45,527 nt of DNA from Streptomyces silvae (GTDB lineage Bacteria; Actinomycetota; Actinomycetes; Streptomycetales; Streptomycetaceae). Made by a program: the position numbers and the translations under genes. Shown piece by piece: positions 7,779-15,614 of this stretch. Position 1 is the stretch's first letter, and each line of letters starts with the position of its first letter. The DNA lies in assembly GCF_016745505.1 (NCBI RefSeq), contig NZ_JAERUC010000022.1, positions 1-45,527 on the forward strand, read 5' to 3'. The notes under the pieces were generated by a model, which saw only the letters and a list, made by a program, of their open reading frames with translations, had not been told where the DNA came from and ran no database searches.

Positions 7779-9041
7779 TCATGAGCGTGCTCGAGCAGTC
7801 CGCCCGGCGACCGCGCGCACGGACTGTTCGAGGATGGAGAGCCCCTCGGAGAGTTCGGCGTCGGAGGCGGTGAGCGGCGGCAGCAGCTTGACCACCTCGT
7901 CCCGCGGACCGGCGGTCTCCACCAGCAGGCCCCGTGTGAACGCCTCGTCGGCGACCTCGTCGGCCAGCCCCTCCCCGACCACCAGACCCTGGATGAGGCC
8001 GCGGCCGCGGGTGGACATGCCGAGACCGGGGTGTGCCTGCGCGATGTCGTGGAGGGCGTTCGCCGTCCACTCGCCCCTGGCGCGCGTCGACTTCTCGAGC
8101 GCGTCGTCCCGCCAGTAGGCGGACAGCGCAGCCGTGGCGGTGACGAACGCCGGGTTCACACCGCGAAACGTGCCGCTGTGGGCACCCGGCCGCCAGACGT
8201 CCAGCTCCGGCCGGACCAGGGTGAGCGCGAGCGGCAGCCCGTATCCGCCGATCGACTTCGAGAGGCAGATCAGGTCCGGCACGATGCCCGCGTCCTCGAA
8301 GCTGAAGAACGGGCCGGTCCGGCCGCAGCCGGCCTGGATGTCGTCGACGATGAGCAGGATCTCGTGCCGGTGGCACAGGTCCGCGAGTGCGCGCAGCCAC
8401 TCGGTGCTCGCCACGTTCACCCCGCCCTCGGCCTGCACGGTCTCCACGATCACCGCGGCCGGCCGGTCCAGCCCGCTGCCCGGATTGGCCAGGAGCTGCG
8501 CCAGGAAGTCCGGCCCGGACCGGCCGTCCTGGCCGTCGAACGGCACCGGGGTGGCGCCGGTCAGCGGTATCCCGGCGGCCCGGCGGTGGGCGGGGTTGCC
8601 CGTGACCGCGAGTGCGCCGAGCGTCGCCCCGTGGAACGAGTTGGTGAAGTGCACGACCTCGCTGCGGCCGGTGACCGTGCGGGCCAGTTTCAGAGCCGCC
8701 TCGACGGCGTTGGCGCCCCCCGGGCCCGGGAAGACCACTTTGTGGTCCAGGCCCCGTGGCCGCAGCACGACCTCGACGAGCGTGTCGAGCAGGTCGTGCC
8801 GTGCGGTGGTGAACATGTCGAGCGCGTGGGTGACGCCGTCGTTGCCGATGTAGTCGAGCAGCGCCCGCTTGAGCACCGGGTTGTTGTGGCCGTAGTTCAG
8901 CGAACCGGCTCCGGCGAAGAAGTCGAGCCAGCTTCGTCCTTCATCGGTGTGCAGGCGGCTGCCGGTCGCGCGTGAGAAGACGACCGGCCAACGCCTGCTG
9001 TAGGTACGCACGTTCGACTCGTGCTGGTCGAAGATGCTCAT
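7779..9041 (-). CDS. Class III aminotransferase, L-2,4-diaminobutyrate type (EctB/PvdH-like)
   Basis: This 420-aa PLP enzyme has the class III pattern: VDDIQAGCGRTG, the Schiff-base Lys262 in LSKSIGGYG, and the substrate-side segment HSGTFRGVNPAF. It closely resembles diaminobutyrate:2-oxoglutarate aminotransferases (EctB, PvdH, DABA-AT), which turn aspartate semialdehyde and glutamate into L-2,4-diaminobutyrate. There are no ectoine genes A or C beside it, so the product is probably a building block for the NRPS. This fits two adenylation domains in the cluster that share an acidic pocket. It lies 50 nt downstream of the dioxygenase gene. An omega-aminotransferase with another substrate remains possible. 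Confidence 0.88.
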   Translation of the reverse strand: MSIFDQHESNVRTYSRRWPVVFSRATGSRLHTDEGRSWLDFFAGAGSLNYGHNNPVLKRALLDYIGNDGVTHALDMFTTARHDLLDTLVEVVLRPRGLDHKVVFPGPGGANAVEAALKLARTVTGRSEVVHFTNSFHGATLGALAVTGNPAHRRAAGIPLTGATPVPFDGQDGRSGPDFLAQLLANPGSGLDRPAAVIVETVQAEGGVNVASTEWLRALADLCHRHEILLIVDDIQAGCGRTGPFFSFEDAGIVPDLICLSKSIGGYGLPLALTLVRPELDVWRPGAHSGTFRGVNPAFVTATAALSAYWRDDALEKSTRARGEWTANALHDIAQAHPGLGMSTRGRGLIQGLVVGEGLADEVADEAFTRGLLVETAGPRDEVVKLLPPLTASDAELSEGLSILEQSVRAVAGRTARARS

Positions 9042-9091
9042 GGAAGCCCCTTCTGTGTACGAGGAGTGGCGCGACCGAGGGCCGGCCCTTG

Positions 9092-9997
9092 TCAGGAGAT
9101 GTAGGAGTAGTACGAGCGCAGGCCCGGCATGAGCAGACCGCGCGGCAGACCGGCGACGACCCCGAGCGCGAACAGCGCGTTGTACCGCAGGTTCCTCAGT
9201 GGCATGCCTTCGCGCACCGCGGCGACGCCGCGCAGGGCGCTGGCCCGGTCGTGCCAGTCGATGTTGAACGAGATCGACGCTCCCGGGGAGATCACCTTGT
9301 GCAGGGTCCCGGGTGGCATGTAGAAGACGTCACCCGCCTCGACGTCGCACGTCAGCACCGTTGCGTCGCGGAAGTGCGGGTACCGGTCGAGGTCGGGGTC
9401 CTCAGGATCGACCCCGGCCCAACGCCAGTTGTAGGTGTAGCACTTGCCGCGCTCGGCATCGGCCACCATGACGAACCGCTTGGATCCCTGGACCTGGAAG
9501 AACAGGTTGTGGGTGAGCAGGGTGTCGAAGTGCAGCGGAGTCACCGCGCGCGCGGGTCCGACGAAGAACTGCGTGAACTTCCACCACTGGTCGCGGAAGA
9601 ACGCCGGGAAGTAGTCGACGGGGAACGGTTCCAGGTCGCGCCGAAGCTCCGGAAGCATGGAGAGCAGCGGTACGTCGTGCAGATAGCCGGGGGGATCGCC
9701 GGCATCGCCCCCCTGGGCGACCGATGCCTCCCACTCGGCGAGTTGACGGGCGTACTCGCCGAGCCGGACGACGGCGGTGCGGCCTGTGGAGACCGTGCCC
9801 ACCTTGACGCGTACCCGCTGCTCGGGGGCCACCGTGCCGAGGTGGGCAGCCGACCAAGTGGACACCGCGGGCATGTGTGCGGCCGCGCCACGCATCACCA
9901 CCGGCCTGCGCCCCATGTAGGTGGAGCGGAACTCCTCCGGGCTCAGCTCGGTCCGCACATCCACGGGTACCGGTGGGGCCGTCGTTGTCACTGACAT
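9092..9997 (-). CDS. JmjC/cupin_8-type Fe(II)/2-oxoglutarate dioxygenase
   Basis: This 301-aa cupin-like protein has the metal triad His156-x-Asp158 (PLHFDTLLTHN) and His233 (PPGTLHKV), and a Lys soon after the first motif (QGSKRF) that could bind 2-oxoglutarate, as in cupin_8/JmjC hydroxylases. It probably hydroxylates an amino-acid carbon, either free, carrier-bound or in the peptide. A hydroxyl made here could be the acceptor for the prolyl-transfer cassette; that link is inference. It is the first gene of the minus-strand operon with the Dab-type aminotransferase, exporter and thioesterase, and faces the long divergent promoter region. Confidence 0.85.
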   Translation of the reverse strand: MSVTTTAPPVPVDVRTELSPEEFRSTYMGRRPVVMRGAAAHMPAVSTWSAAHLGTVAPEQRVRVKVGTVSTGRTAVVRLGEYARQLAEWEASVAQGGDAGDPPGYLHDVPLLSMLPELRRDLEPFPVDYFPAFFRDQWWKFTQFFVGPARAVTPLHFDTLLTHNLFFQVQGSKRFVMVADAERGKCYTYNWRWAGVDPEDPDLDRYPHFRDATVLTCDVEAGDVFYMPPGTLHKVISPGASISFNIDWHDRASALRGVAAVREGMPLRNLRYNALFALGVVAGLPRGLLMPGLRSYYSYIS

Positions 9998-10341
9998 CTC
10001 CTATTCGTCGTCCTGGCAGGGGCCGCCGGCACCCGTGCGGGTGCCGTGGCGACCGGAGTCCGCGCCGGCCGCTGTCCAAGTGAGGCGCGGCATCGGTCGA
10101 ACAGAGCAGGACCGCCGCTCGGGGACGCCCCGTGTTCGGGCGGACCGCTTGGACGGCTTCCGCGCGGCTCGTAACCTTCCGGGTCGGGGAGCGCGAGTTC
10201 GGTCGTGGCGGTTACTCCAGCTCCTTTTCCCGAGCCTGGCGGAGTACCTGTACCGAGGGGCGAGCATTCCCACGCCCGGTCATATGGTCAAGGGAAACCG
10301 GGTGCGCCCCACCGGTTGAGCACCCAGCCATTTTCCGTTTC

Positions 10342-10371
10342 TTGACACTGTCAATCGGCCTGACCTAGCTT
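10342..10371 (+). promoter_or_regulatory. Promoter of the MbtH-NRPS operon with overlapping palindrome
   Basis: TTGACA at 10342-10347 is an exact -35 consensus, followed after 18 nt by TAGCTT (10366-10371), a fair actinomycete -10. The -35 box is half of a perfect inverted repeat, TTGACA-C-TGTCAA (10342-10354), so a repressor bound there would block RNA polymerase. The predicted start near 10378 gives a leader of about 130 nt before the mbtH-like ATG. Confidence 0.6.
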
Positions 10372-10387
10372 CCATCCGGTGGAACTT

Positions 10388-10406
10388 GCGAGAATAAATT
10401 TCTCGC
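10388..10406. promoter_or_regulatory. Inverted repeat just downstream of the predicted transcription start
   Basis: GCGAGAA (10388-10394) and TTCTCGC (10400-10406) are exact inverted repeats around the 5-nt AT spacer TAAAT. The site lies about +10 to +30 from the predicted start, a usual place for an operator. A hairpin in the 5' leader is the alternative. Confidence 0.5.
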
Positions 10407-10506
10407 CTGATCAAATGGACGTCAGCCGAATGTCCGACAGCATCTCCCGCAGGCAGCACATCCCGCCAATCCCTCACCGGGGCCGACAGTAGGGGACCTC
10501 TATCCG

Positions 10507-10884
10507 ATGTTTGACGACGAGAACACCCAGTACCTCGTGGTGATAAATGGCGAGGAGCAGTACTCGATATGGCCCGCGGTTCGTGACCTGCCGAATGGCT
10601 GGGCTTCGATGGGTGACCCCCGCCCCCGACAGGAATGTCTCGATCACATCGAAAGAGTGTGGACCGACATGCGACCGAAGAGCGTGCGCAAGGCCCTCGA
10701 AAACTCCGGATCTCTCACTGCACAGGGAAGTCGAATGGTACTCTCGCAACTGGTCGACGCCGACGATTTGAAGGCTATGTCGCCCGAGGAGCTCCGCAAT
10801 ATGCTGGCCAACCTCGACGACGACGTGATCTACGGCGACGACGGGAACATCATCGAGCCCGACCCGGGTAACGGGGCGGCTTAG
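10507..10884 (+). CDS. mbtH: MbtH-like protein with a C-terminal extension
   Basis: MbtH-like proteins bind A domains and help them fold and work. The first 70 or so residues carry the full signature: NGEEQYSIWP, LPNGW, ECLDHIERVWTDMRPKS. The protein is 125 aa, however, against about 65-75 usual. The extra 50 or so residues include an MSPEELRNMLANL helix and an acidic tail (DDDVIYGDDGN). The ATG at 10507 has AGGGGA about 10 nt upstream. It opens the main biosynthetic operon and is the only MbtH-like protein here, so it may serve all five adenylation domains. The tail could be a docking or regulatory arm; nothing in the sequence says which. Confidence 0.92.
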   Translation: MFDDENTQYLVVINGEEQYSIWPAVRDLPNGWASMGDPRPRQECLDHIERVWTDMRPKSVRKALENSGSLTAQGSRMVLSQLVDADDLKAMSPEELRNMLANLDDDVIYGDDGNIIEPDPGNGAA

Positions 10885-10899
10885 CCGGAATATCCGGCT
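10883..10899 (+). terminator. Small hairpin after mbtH
   Basis: AGCCGGA-ATA-TCCGGCT is a perfect 7-bp stem with a 3-nt loop that begins on the mbtH-like stop codon. It has no T-tract, so it is more likely a partial terminator or mRNA-stabilising element that lowers expression of downstream genes than a full stop. Confidence 0.35.
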
Positions 10900-10970
10900 C
10901 GAATTCCGTGACGCACGTACGCGTCCCTCCTCCGCACGTCACCGGCCCACTGTTCTCCGAGAAAAGTGAC

Positions 10971-12587
10971 ATGACGTCTGCTGCCCTGAGTTCCGTTTCT
11001 GCTGTGGTCGACCACGTCTTCGAGCGCTATCCGCAGGTGGCTCGGCGGGCGGGCCGTCACGATTTCGACGCCCGGCTGCCGGCCGTACTGCCCGACGCGC
11101 TCTGCGATGTGGACCGTCTGCTGACGGCGGTCCGTGCGCAGCTCGACATCCTGCCCGAGAATGCGGATCCGGAGGTGCGGGCGGACCTCGGCACGGCGAT
11201 GCGGGTACTCACCGACGAGCGGTTCCGCATCGCCGAGCTCGGCCGGCCTCACCGCGGGCCGGAGCTGTGGCTGGCCGAAGCCGACGTCCTCGGGTACCTG
11301 CGGGGCGACTACGCGCCGCTCGACGAACGCGTCGGGGCGCTGTCCCGCCATCTCGCGGGGCTGCCGGACTTCCTCGCCGCAGCGGGGAGGACGTTCGGCG
11401 ACACACTGCCCGCGGGTGAGCGGATCAGCGGAATCGAGAACGCCAGGTCCCGCGCGGCGTCGGTGGCGAACCTCGCCGCCCAACTCGTCGCGGTCCGGCC
11501 GGAGGTAGCCGGCGACTCACTGCTGCGGCTGGCCGACGCGGCCCGCGTCGCGTTCCTGGGCTTCGCGGACGCCGTCGCGACCACCCGGCCGATCCGGGCG
11601 GTCCACGGCCCCGAGCGACTCGCCGCCTACCTGGAGGCGGCCGAGGGGATCGACATCCCGGTGGAGGAACTGCTCGCCGAGGCCGAGGCCGAGGTGCGCC
11701 GCCTGGTCGCCCGCCTCGACGCGCTCGCCGCACGACTGGGGGTGAGCTGCAGGGAGGAGGCGTACGGACTCATGAACGCGCGGCTGCCCGCCGGACCGGT
11801 GGTCACCGCGCTGTCGGGGATCATCGAGCGGCTGCGGGAGTTCTGGGCCGAGCAGGACGTCGTGACGCTCACCAACCGGTACGGTCTCGACATCCGTCCC
11901 GCCCGCGACGCCGCCACCTCCGCCGCGGTCGTCTTCGACCACGCCGGTGCCCTCGAACCGGTGCCGCAGCCACACGTGCTGCACGTACCCGAGCCGCGGG
12001 ACCCCGCCGCACTGCGCGACTATCTCAACGAGCCGATGCTCGAGATGATCGCCGTGCACGAGGCCGTGCCCGGCCACTACCTGCACCACGAAGCCACTCC
12101 CCGGCAGGCCGGCGTGATCCGCAGGTGCGTGCCGTGGTTCCCCGGGACCACCGAGGGGTGGGCCCACTATGCGGAGGAGTTGGCGATCGAGCGCGGCCTC
12201 GCCGAAGGCCGCCCGCTCGTCGAGGTCGCCGCTCTGCGCCACGCGCTGGAGGCTGCCACCCGCCTGCTGGTGTTCCTCTCCCTCCACTCCGGACGCCGGA
12301 AGTTCGGAGCGGCCGCCGCCGAGGCCGCCACGCTGTGCGCGTGGTCGCCCGAGCGGGCCGGCCGTGAGGTGCTGGCCGTGGTCGCGAACCCCGCCGGAGC
12401 CATGTACACCCTCGGCAAACTCCACATCCGGCGCTGGCGCGAGAGGGCCGGCGTGAGTGGTTCGGACGCCGAACTCAAGTCCTTCCACGATCGGTTGCTG
12501 CGCTGCGGCAGCGCGCCCCTGTCCGCCGTATGGCGCTATTACCTCGACGGCCGGCTCGTTCCGGCCGCATCCTCCACCACGACATAA
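10971..12587 (+). CDS. DUF885-family metallohydrolase, first copy
   Basis: This 538-aa protein of the DUF885 family has the HExxPGH motif HEAVPGHYLHHE (His363, Glu364, His369) and the downstream TTEGWAHYAEEL, whose Glu probably completes a zinc site. Family members are soluble zinc hydrolases or peptidases of poorly known function. I chose the ATG at 10971 because the earlier GTG at 10908 adds a low-complexity leader with no ribosome site; the site before 10971 is also weak. It is in the same operon as the NRPS genes, and a second DUF885 gene lies at 36071. Possible roles are trimming the acylated precursor, a hydrolytic step on a building block, or self-resistance. No signal peptide is visible. 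Confidence 0.85.
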   Translation: MTSAALSSVSAVVDHVFERYPQVARRAGRHDFDARLPAVLPDALCDVDRLLTAVRAQLDILPENADPEVRADLGTAMRVLTDERFRIAELGRPHRGPELWLAEADVLGYLRGDYAPLDERVGALSRHLAGLPDFLAAAGRTFGDTLPAGERISGIENARSRAASVANLAAQLVAVRPEVAGDSLLRLADAARVAFLGFADAVATTRPIRAVHGPERLAAYLEAAEGIDIPVEELLAEAEAEVRRLVARLDALAARLGVSCREEAYGLMNARLPAGPVVTALSGIIERLREFWAEQDVVTLTNRYGLDIRPARDAATSAAVVFDHAGALEPVPQPHVLHVPEPRDPAALRDYLNEPMLEMIAVHEAVPGHYLHHEATPRQAGVIRRCVPWFPGTTEGWAHYAEELAIERGLAEGRPLVEVAALRHALEAATRLLVFLSLHSGRRKFGAAAAEAATLCAWSPERAGREVLAVVANPAGAMYTLGKLHIRRWRERAGVSGSDAELKSFHDRLLRCGSAPLSAVWRYYLDGRLVPAASSTTT

Positions 12588-12596
12588 GGAGAATCC

Positions 12597-13442
12597 GTGA
12601 CTCAGCTGACGGCTGAACCGACCCTCGCCGAGGCACTCCCCGCGGACTACTGGGTCACCATTCCCGCCGGCCCCTTCACGATGGGCTCCGACGAGCTGCG
12701 GGAGGACGGCAAGCCACGCGCCGCCGCGCCGGAGCACCAGGTCGACGTGGCCGAGTTCCGCATGGCCAAGTACCCCGTGACCGTGGCCGAGTTCCGCCGC
12801 TTCGTCGAGGCGACGGGCCATGTGACCGACGCGGAGAAGAAGGGCAGGAGCTGGGTCTGGATCGGCGACCCCAGCGTCGTCGTCCCCGACCAGGACTACC
12901 TGTGGAAGAACATCGACGGCGCGTCCTGGCGCACCCCGCACGGCCCGGAGTCCACCCTGGAGGGCAAGGACGACCACCCGGTCACCCACGTCAGCTCCCT
13001 CGACGTCGCCGCCTATTGCGCGTGGTCCGGGACGCGGCTGCCGACCGAGGCCGAGTGGGAGAAGGCTACCCGCGGCACCGACGGCCGCCGTTACGCCTGG
13101 GGCGACGAGGAGCCCACCGCCGAGCACTGCAACCACACCATGAACGTGGCCGACACCACCCCCGTCGACGCCTACCCGCAGTCGGCCGGGCCGTACGGCG
13201 TCGTGGACCTTACCGGCAACGTCTGGGAGATCACCGCCAGCGCCTTCCACCACTACCCGTACGACGCGAGCAAGCCCGGTCGCGTCATCAAGACGAAGGA
13301 GGGAGAGGTCGAGCTGGGCGTGATTCGCGGTGGTTCGTTCTACAACAACTGTGACCCCCGCGGCTGCCTGGCATGGGTGCGGATCTACAACCTGCCCGAC
13401 TACAGCTGCTACGACATGGGCTTCCGTGTCTGCGCGCGTTGA
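12597..13442 (+). CDS. FGE/SUMF1-fold oxidase-like protein (PvdO-type context)
   Basis: This 281-aa protein has the formylglycine-generating-enzyme fold: IPAGPFTMGS near the start, RLPTEAEWEKATRG, LTGNVWEI and a C-terminal GFRVCAR. The copper-binding Cys pair of true FGE (C-x4-C after RGGS) has a counterpart in Cys252 and Cys257 (CDPRGC), but it is set about two residues further from GGSF. No sulfatase is nearby, and no signal peptide is seen. In pyoverdine synthesis the FGE-fold protein PvdO works on a diaminobutyrate-derived ring. Here a Dab-type aminotransferase, N-hydroxylase and acylase are also present, so an oxidation of a diamino-acid residue is a fair guess. AAGGAG lies upstream of the GTG start. 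Confidence 0.85.
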   Translation: MTQLTAEPTLAEALPADYWVTIPAGPFTMGSDELREDGKPRAAAPEHQVDVAEFRMAKYPVTVAEFRRFVEATGHVTDAEKKGRSWVWIGDPSVVVPDQDYLWKNIDGASWRTPHGPESTLEGKDDHPVTHVSSLDVAAYCAWSGTRLPTEAEWEKATRGTDGRRYAWGDEEPTAEHCNHTMNVADTTPVDAYPQSAGPYGVVDLTGNVWEITASAFHHYPYDASKPGRVIKTKEGEVELGVIRGGSFYNNCDPRGCLAWVRIYNLPDYSCYDMGFRVCAR

Positions 13443-14427
13443 CCAAGGACGCACAGACAGGCAGCTGCTCGCCCGGGTGGAAACGCTCCTGGACGATCTG
13501 CCCAGGACCCCGGTCGTGCGGCTGCCGCACCCGGGTCTCCAGCTCTACGCCAAGATGGAGCTGGAGAACCGGACGGGCAGTGCGAAGGACCGGGCCGCGA
13601 TCTGGATCCTGCGCGAAGCGGTGCGGCGCGGTGATATCACCCGCACCACGACCGTGGTCGAGTCGTCGTCCGGTAACTTCGCCCTCGCCCTGGCCTCGTT
13701 CCTGAACGAACTGGGCGTGCCGTTCGTACCGGTGCTGGACCCGAACGTGAACGCGGCCACCGAGCGGACGCTGCGGAGGCTGTGCGCGCGGGTGGAGAAG
13801 GTCACCGAGCCCGACGGCACCGGCGGCTATCTGCTGAGCCGGCTCGCACGGGTCAGCCGGCTGCGCGCGGAACTCACGGACGTGTACTGGCCGAACCAGT
13901 ACGCCAACGTGGACGGCGCGCACGGTCACTACGAGCTGACGGCGCGGGAGTTGCTCGAGGACGTCGGCCGGATCGACTACCTCTTCGTGGGTGTCGGCAC
14001 CGGCGCGACCATCAGCGGGCTTTCGCGCCGGCTCGGCGAGGAGTACCCGGACGCCACCGTGGTCGCCGTCGACGTCGAGGGCTCGGCCATCTTCGGCGCC
14101 CCGGCGGCCCGTCGGCGCATCCCGGGCATCGGCTCCAGCATCCGGCCCCCGCTGATCGACGGCGCGTGGATCGAGCAGGTGGTCGTGCTGTCCGAGCGGG
14201 ACGAAGTGACGGGCTGCCGGAACCTGCTGCGCGATCACGGGATCTACGCGGGCGGCTCCACCGGCTGCGTCTACGCCGCGATCACGCGCTACTTCGACGG
14301 ACACGAAGGCCCGGAGCCGGTGGTGGCATTCCTGTGCGCCGACAGCGGCAACCCGTACGCCGACACGGTCTACGCGGATCAGTGGGTCGCCGACCATCTC
14401 ACACCGGCAGCAACCGAGGGAGCATGA
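13426..14427 (+). CDS. sbnA: SbnA-like PLP synthase for L-2,3-diaminopropionate precursor
   Basis: This 333-aa fold-type II PLP enzyme of the cysteine synthase family has the PLP Lys54 in GSAKDRAA, the substrate loop ESSSGNFALA and the phosphate loop GVGTGATISG. The pattern matches SbnA, which joins O-phospho-L-serine and L-glutamate to N-(2-amino-2-carboxyethyl)-L-glutamate. An SbnB-like dehydrogenase at 34880 would then release L-2,3-diaminopropionate, so the pair forms a complete Dap route. The start is probably the GTG at 13426, which overlaps the previous gene by 17 nt; no strong ribosome site is seen, so translation may be coupled. A cysteine synthase-like role without Dap is less likely given the partner. 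Confidence 0.88.
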   Translation: MSARVDQGRTDRQLLARVETLLDDLPRTPVVRLPHPGLQLYAKMELENRTGSAKDRAAIWILREAVRRGDITRTTTVVESSSGNFALALASFLNELGVPFVPVLDPNVNAATERTLRRLCARVEKVTEPDGTGGYLLSRLARVSRLRAELTDVYWPNQYANVDGAHGHYELTARELLEDVGRIDYLFVGVGTGATISGLSRRLGEEYPDATVVAVDVEGSAIFGAPAARRRIPGIGSSIRPPLIDGAWIEQVVVLSERDEVTGCRNLLRDHGIYAGGSTGCVYAAITRYFDGHEGPEPVVAFLCADSGNPYADTVYADQWVADHLTPAATEGA

Positions 14428-15614
14428 GCGTGACGACGAGCACGTGGACGCCGCCACCCGCCGACGAGGCCGCACTGACCGACTGGCTGCGTGTCCGCGA
14501 CCCGGTCACCCGGGCCCCGGGAGCCGGCGGATGGCACGTCTTCGGCTACCCCGAGGTCAAGGAGGTGCTCGCCGACCACGGCTCGTTCTCCAACGCCGTG
14601 GTGCGGTCGGTGCCCGAGGACTCGCCGATGCGCCTCTACCGCACCGGCAACCTGACCTGGATGGACCCGCCCCGGCACCGCAACCTGCGGGGCCTGGTGA
14701 GCCAGGCGTTCACGCCCCGGTGGGCCGCCGAGCTCGAACCGATGATCCGCGAGACCGTAGAGACCTTCCTGGCAGGCCTGCGCGGCCGCGACGAGGTGGC
14801 CTTCGTACGGGACTTCGCCTCACCGGTCGTGGCCACGGTCATCGCCCGCATGCTCGGCGTACCCGAGAAGGGACAGCGGCTCTTCCAGGAGTGGTCGAGG
14901 AGTCTGCTAGCGCTCGCCGACCCGAGTGCCGAGGGAAACGGGCTGCAGAAGGTGCTCTCCCTCACCCAGGTCGCCGAGGCGTATCTGCACCAGTTCGTCG
15001 CCAAGCGGCGTGCCGCGCCCACCGACGACCTGACCAGCAAGCTCATCGCGGCGGAGATCGACGGCGAATGTCTCGGCGACGACGAGACCGCCGGGCTGAT
15101 CGCACTGCTGATGTCCACCGGCCAGGCCGCGACCATCACCCTCGTGAACGCGATGATCGTCCTCGGCCGCCACCCCGAGGCCGTCGCCACGCTGAGGGCC
15201 CGGCCGGACCTGCTCGACTCGGCCATCGGAGAGGTCATGCGCTACCGCTCGGAGACCACCCGAGTGGAACGCAGGACCGTCCGGGACACCGTGATCGGCG
15301 GACACGTGATCCCGGCCGGCGAATCGGTGTCGGTCTGGATCGCGGCCGCCAACCGGGACCCGCGGGTCTTCAGCGACCCCCATATTTTCGACATCGAGCG
15401 CACGACCAGTCCGCACATCGCCTTCGGGCACGGCATCCACTACTGCCTGGGCGCACCGCTGGCGCGCCTGGAGATCCGCATCGCCTTGCGTGCACTGCTC
15501 GATTCCACCCTTGACTTCACGGTCGACCCGGCGGGCACCCGCCTGCTCGACCCACGTCTCATGTTCGGCGCGAGTGAGGCGACCATCCGGTTCGCGTGGA
15601 AGGAAATGCAATGA
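14424..15614 (+). CDS. Cytochrome P450 with a non-canonical I-helix
   Basis: This 396-aa P450 has the heme loop FGHGIHYCLGAPLA and the ExxR motif as EVMR. Against the usual AGHETT of the I-helix it reads TGQAAT, so the acid-alcohol pair used to protonate oxygen is replaced by two alanines. P450s lacking this pair can still work, often by substrate-assisted routes or on carrier-bound substrates. The ATG start overlaps the SbnA-like stop by 4 nt and its own stop overlaps the NRPS A start by 4 nt, so it is made in step with the assembly line. Substrate unknown; a Dap residue or the peptide is plausible by position. Confidence 0.9.
   Translation: MSVTTSTWTPPPADEAALTDWLRVRDPVTRAPGAGGWHVFGYPEVKEVLADHGSFSNAVVRSVPEDSPMRLYRTGNLTWMDPPRHRNLRGLVSQAFTPRWAAELEPMIRETVETFLAGLRGRDEVAFVRDFASPVVATVIARMLGVPEKGQRLFQEWSRSLLALADPSAEGNGLQKVLSLTQVAEAYLHQFVAKRRAAPTDDLTSKLIAAEIDGECLGDDETAGLIALLMSTGQAATITLVNAMIVLGRHPEAVATLRARPDLLDSAIGEVMRYRSETTRVERRTVRDTVIGGHVIPAGESVSVWIAAANRDPRVFSDPHIFDIERTTSPHIAFGHGIHYCLGAPLARLEIRIALRALLDSTLDFTVDPAGTRLLDPRLMFGASEATIRFAWKEMQ

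Larger units (their letters stand above)
9998..10506. promoter_or_regulatory. 509-nt divergent control region between the two main operons
   Basis: This gap separates the leftward dioxygenase operon from the rightward MbtH-NRPS operon. Its right third is AT-richer than the rest of the window and holds the promoter-like and inverted-repeat sites listed separately. The left part (about 10000-10300) shows no persuasive gene; short frames there have no ribosome site. A weak minus-strand promoter may start from the TTGACC on the bottom strand near 10285-10290. Confidence 0.5.

Noticed and set aside
7779..9041. Ectoine biosynthesis
   Set aside because: The EctB-like enzyme has no EctA or EctC partner; the neighbours are a dioxygenase, an exporter and a thioesterase.
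12597..13442. True formylglycine-generating enzyme or EgtB/OvoA
   Set aside because: No sulfatase or ergothioneine genes are near, and the Cys pair is displaced relative to FGE; only the fold is claimed.
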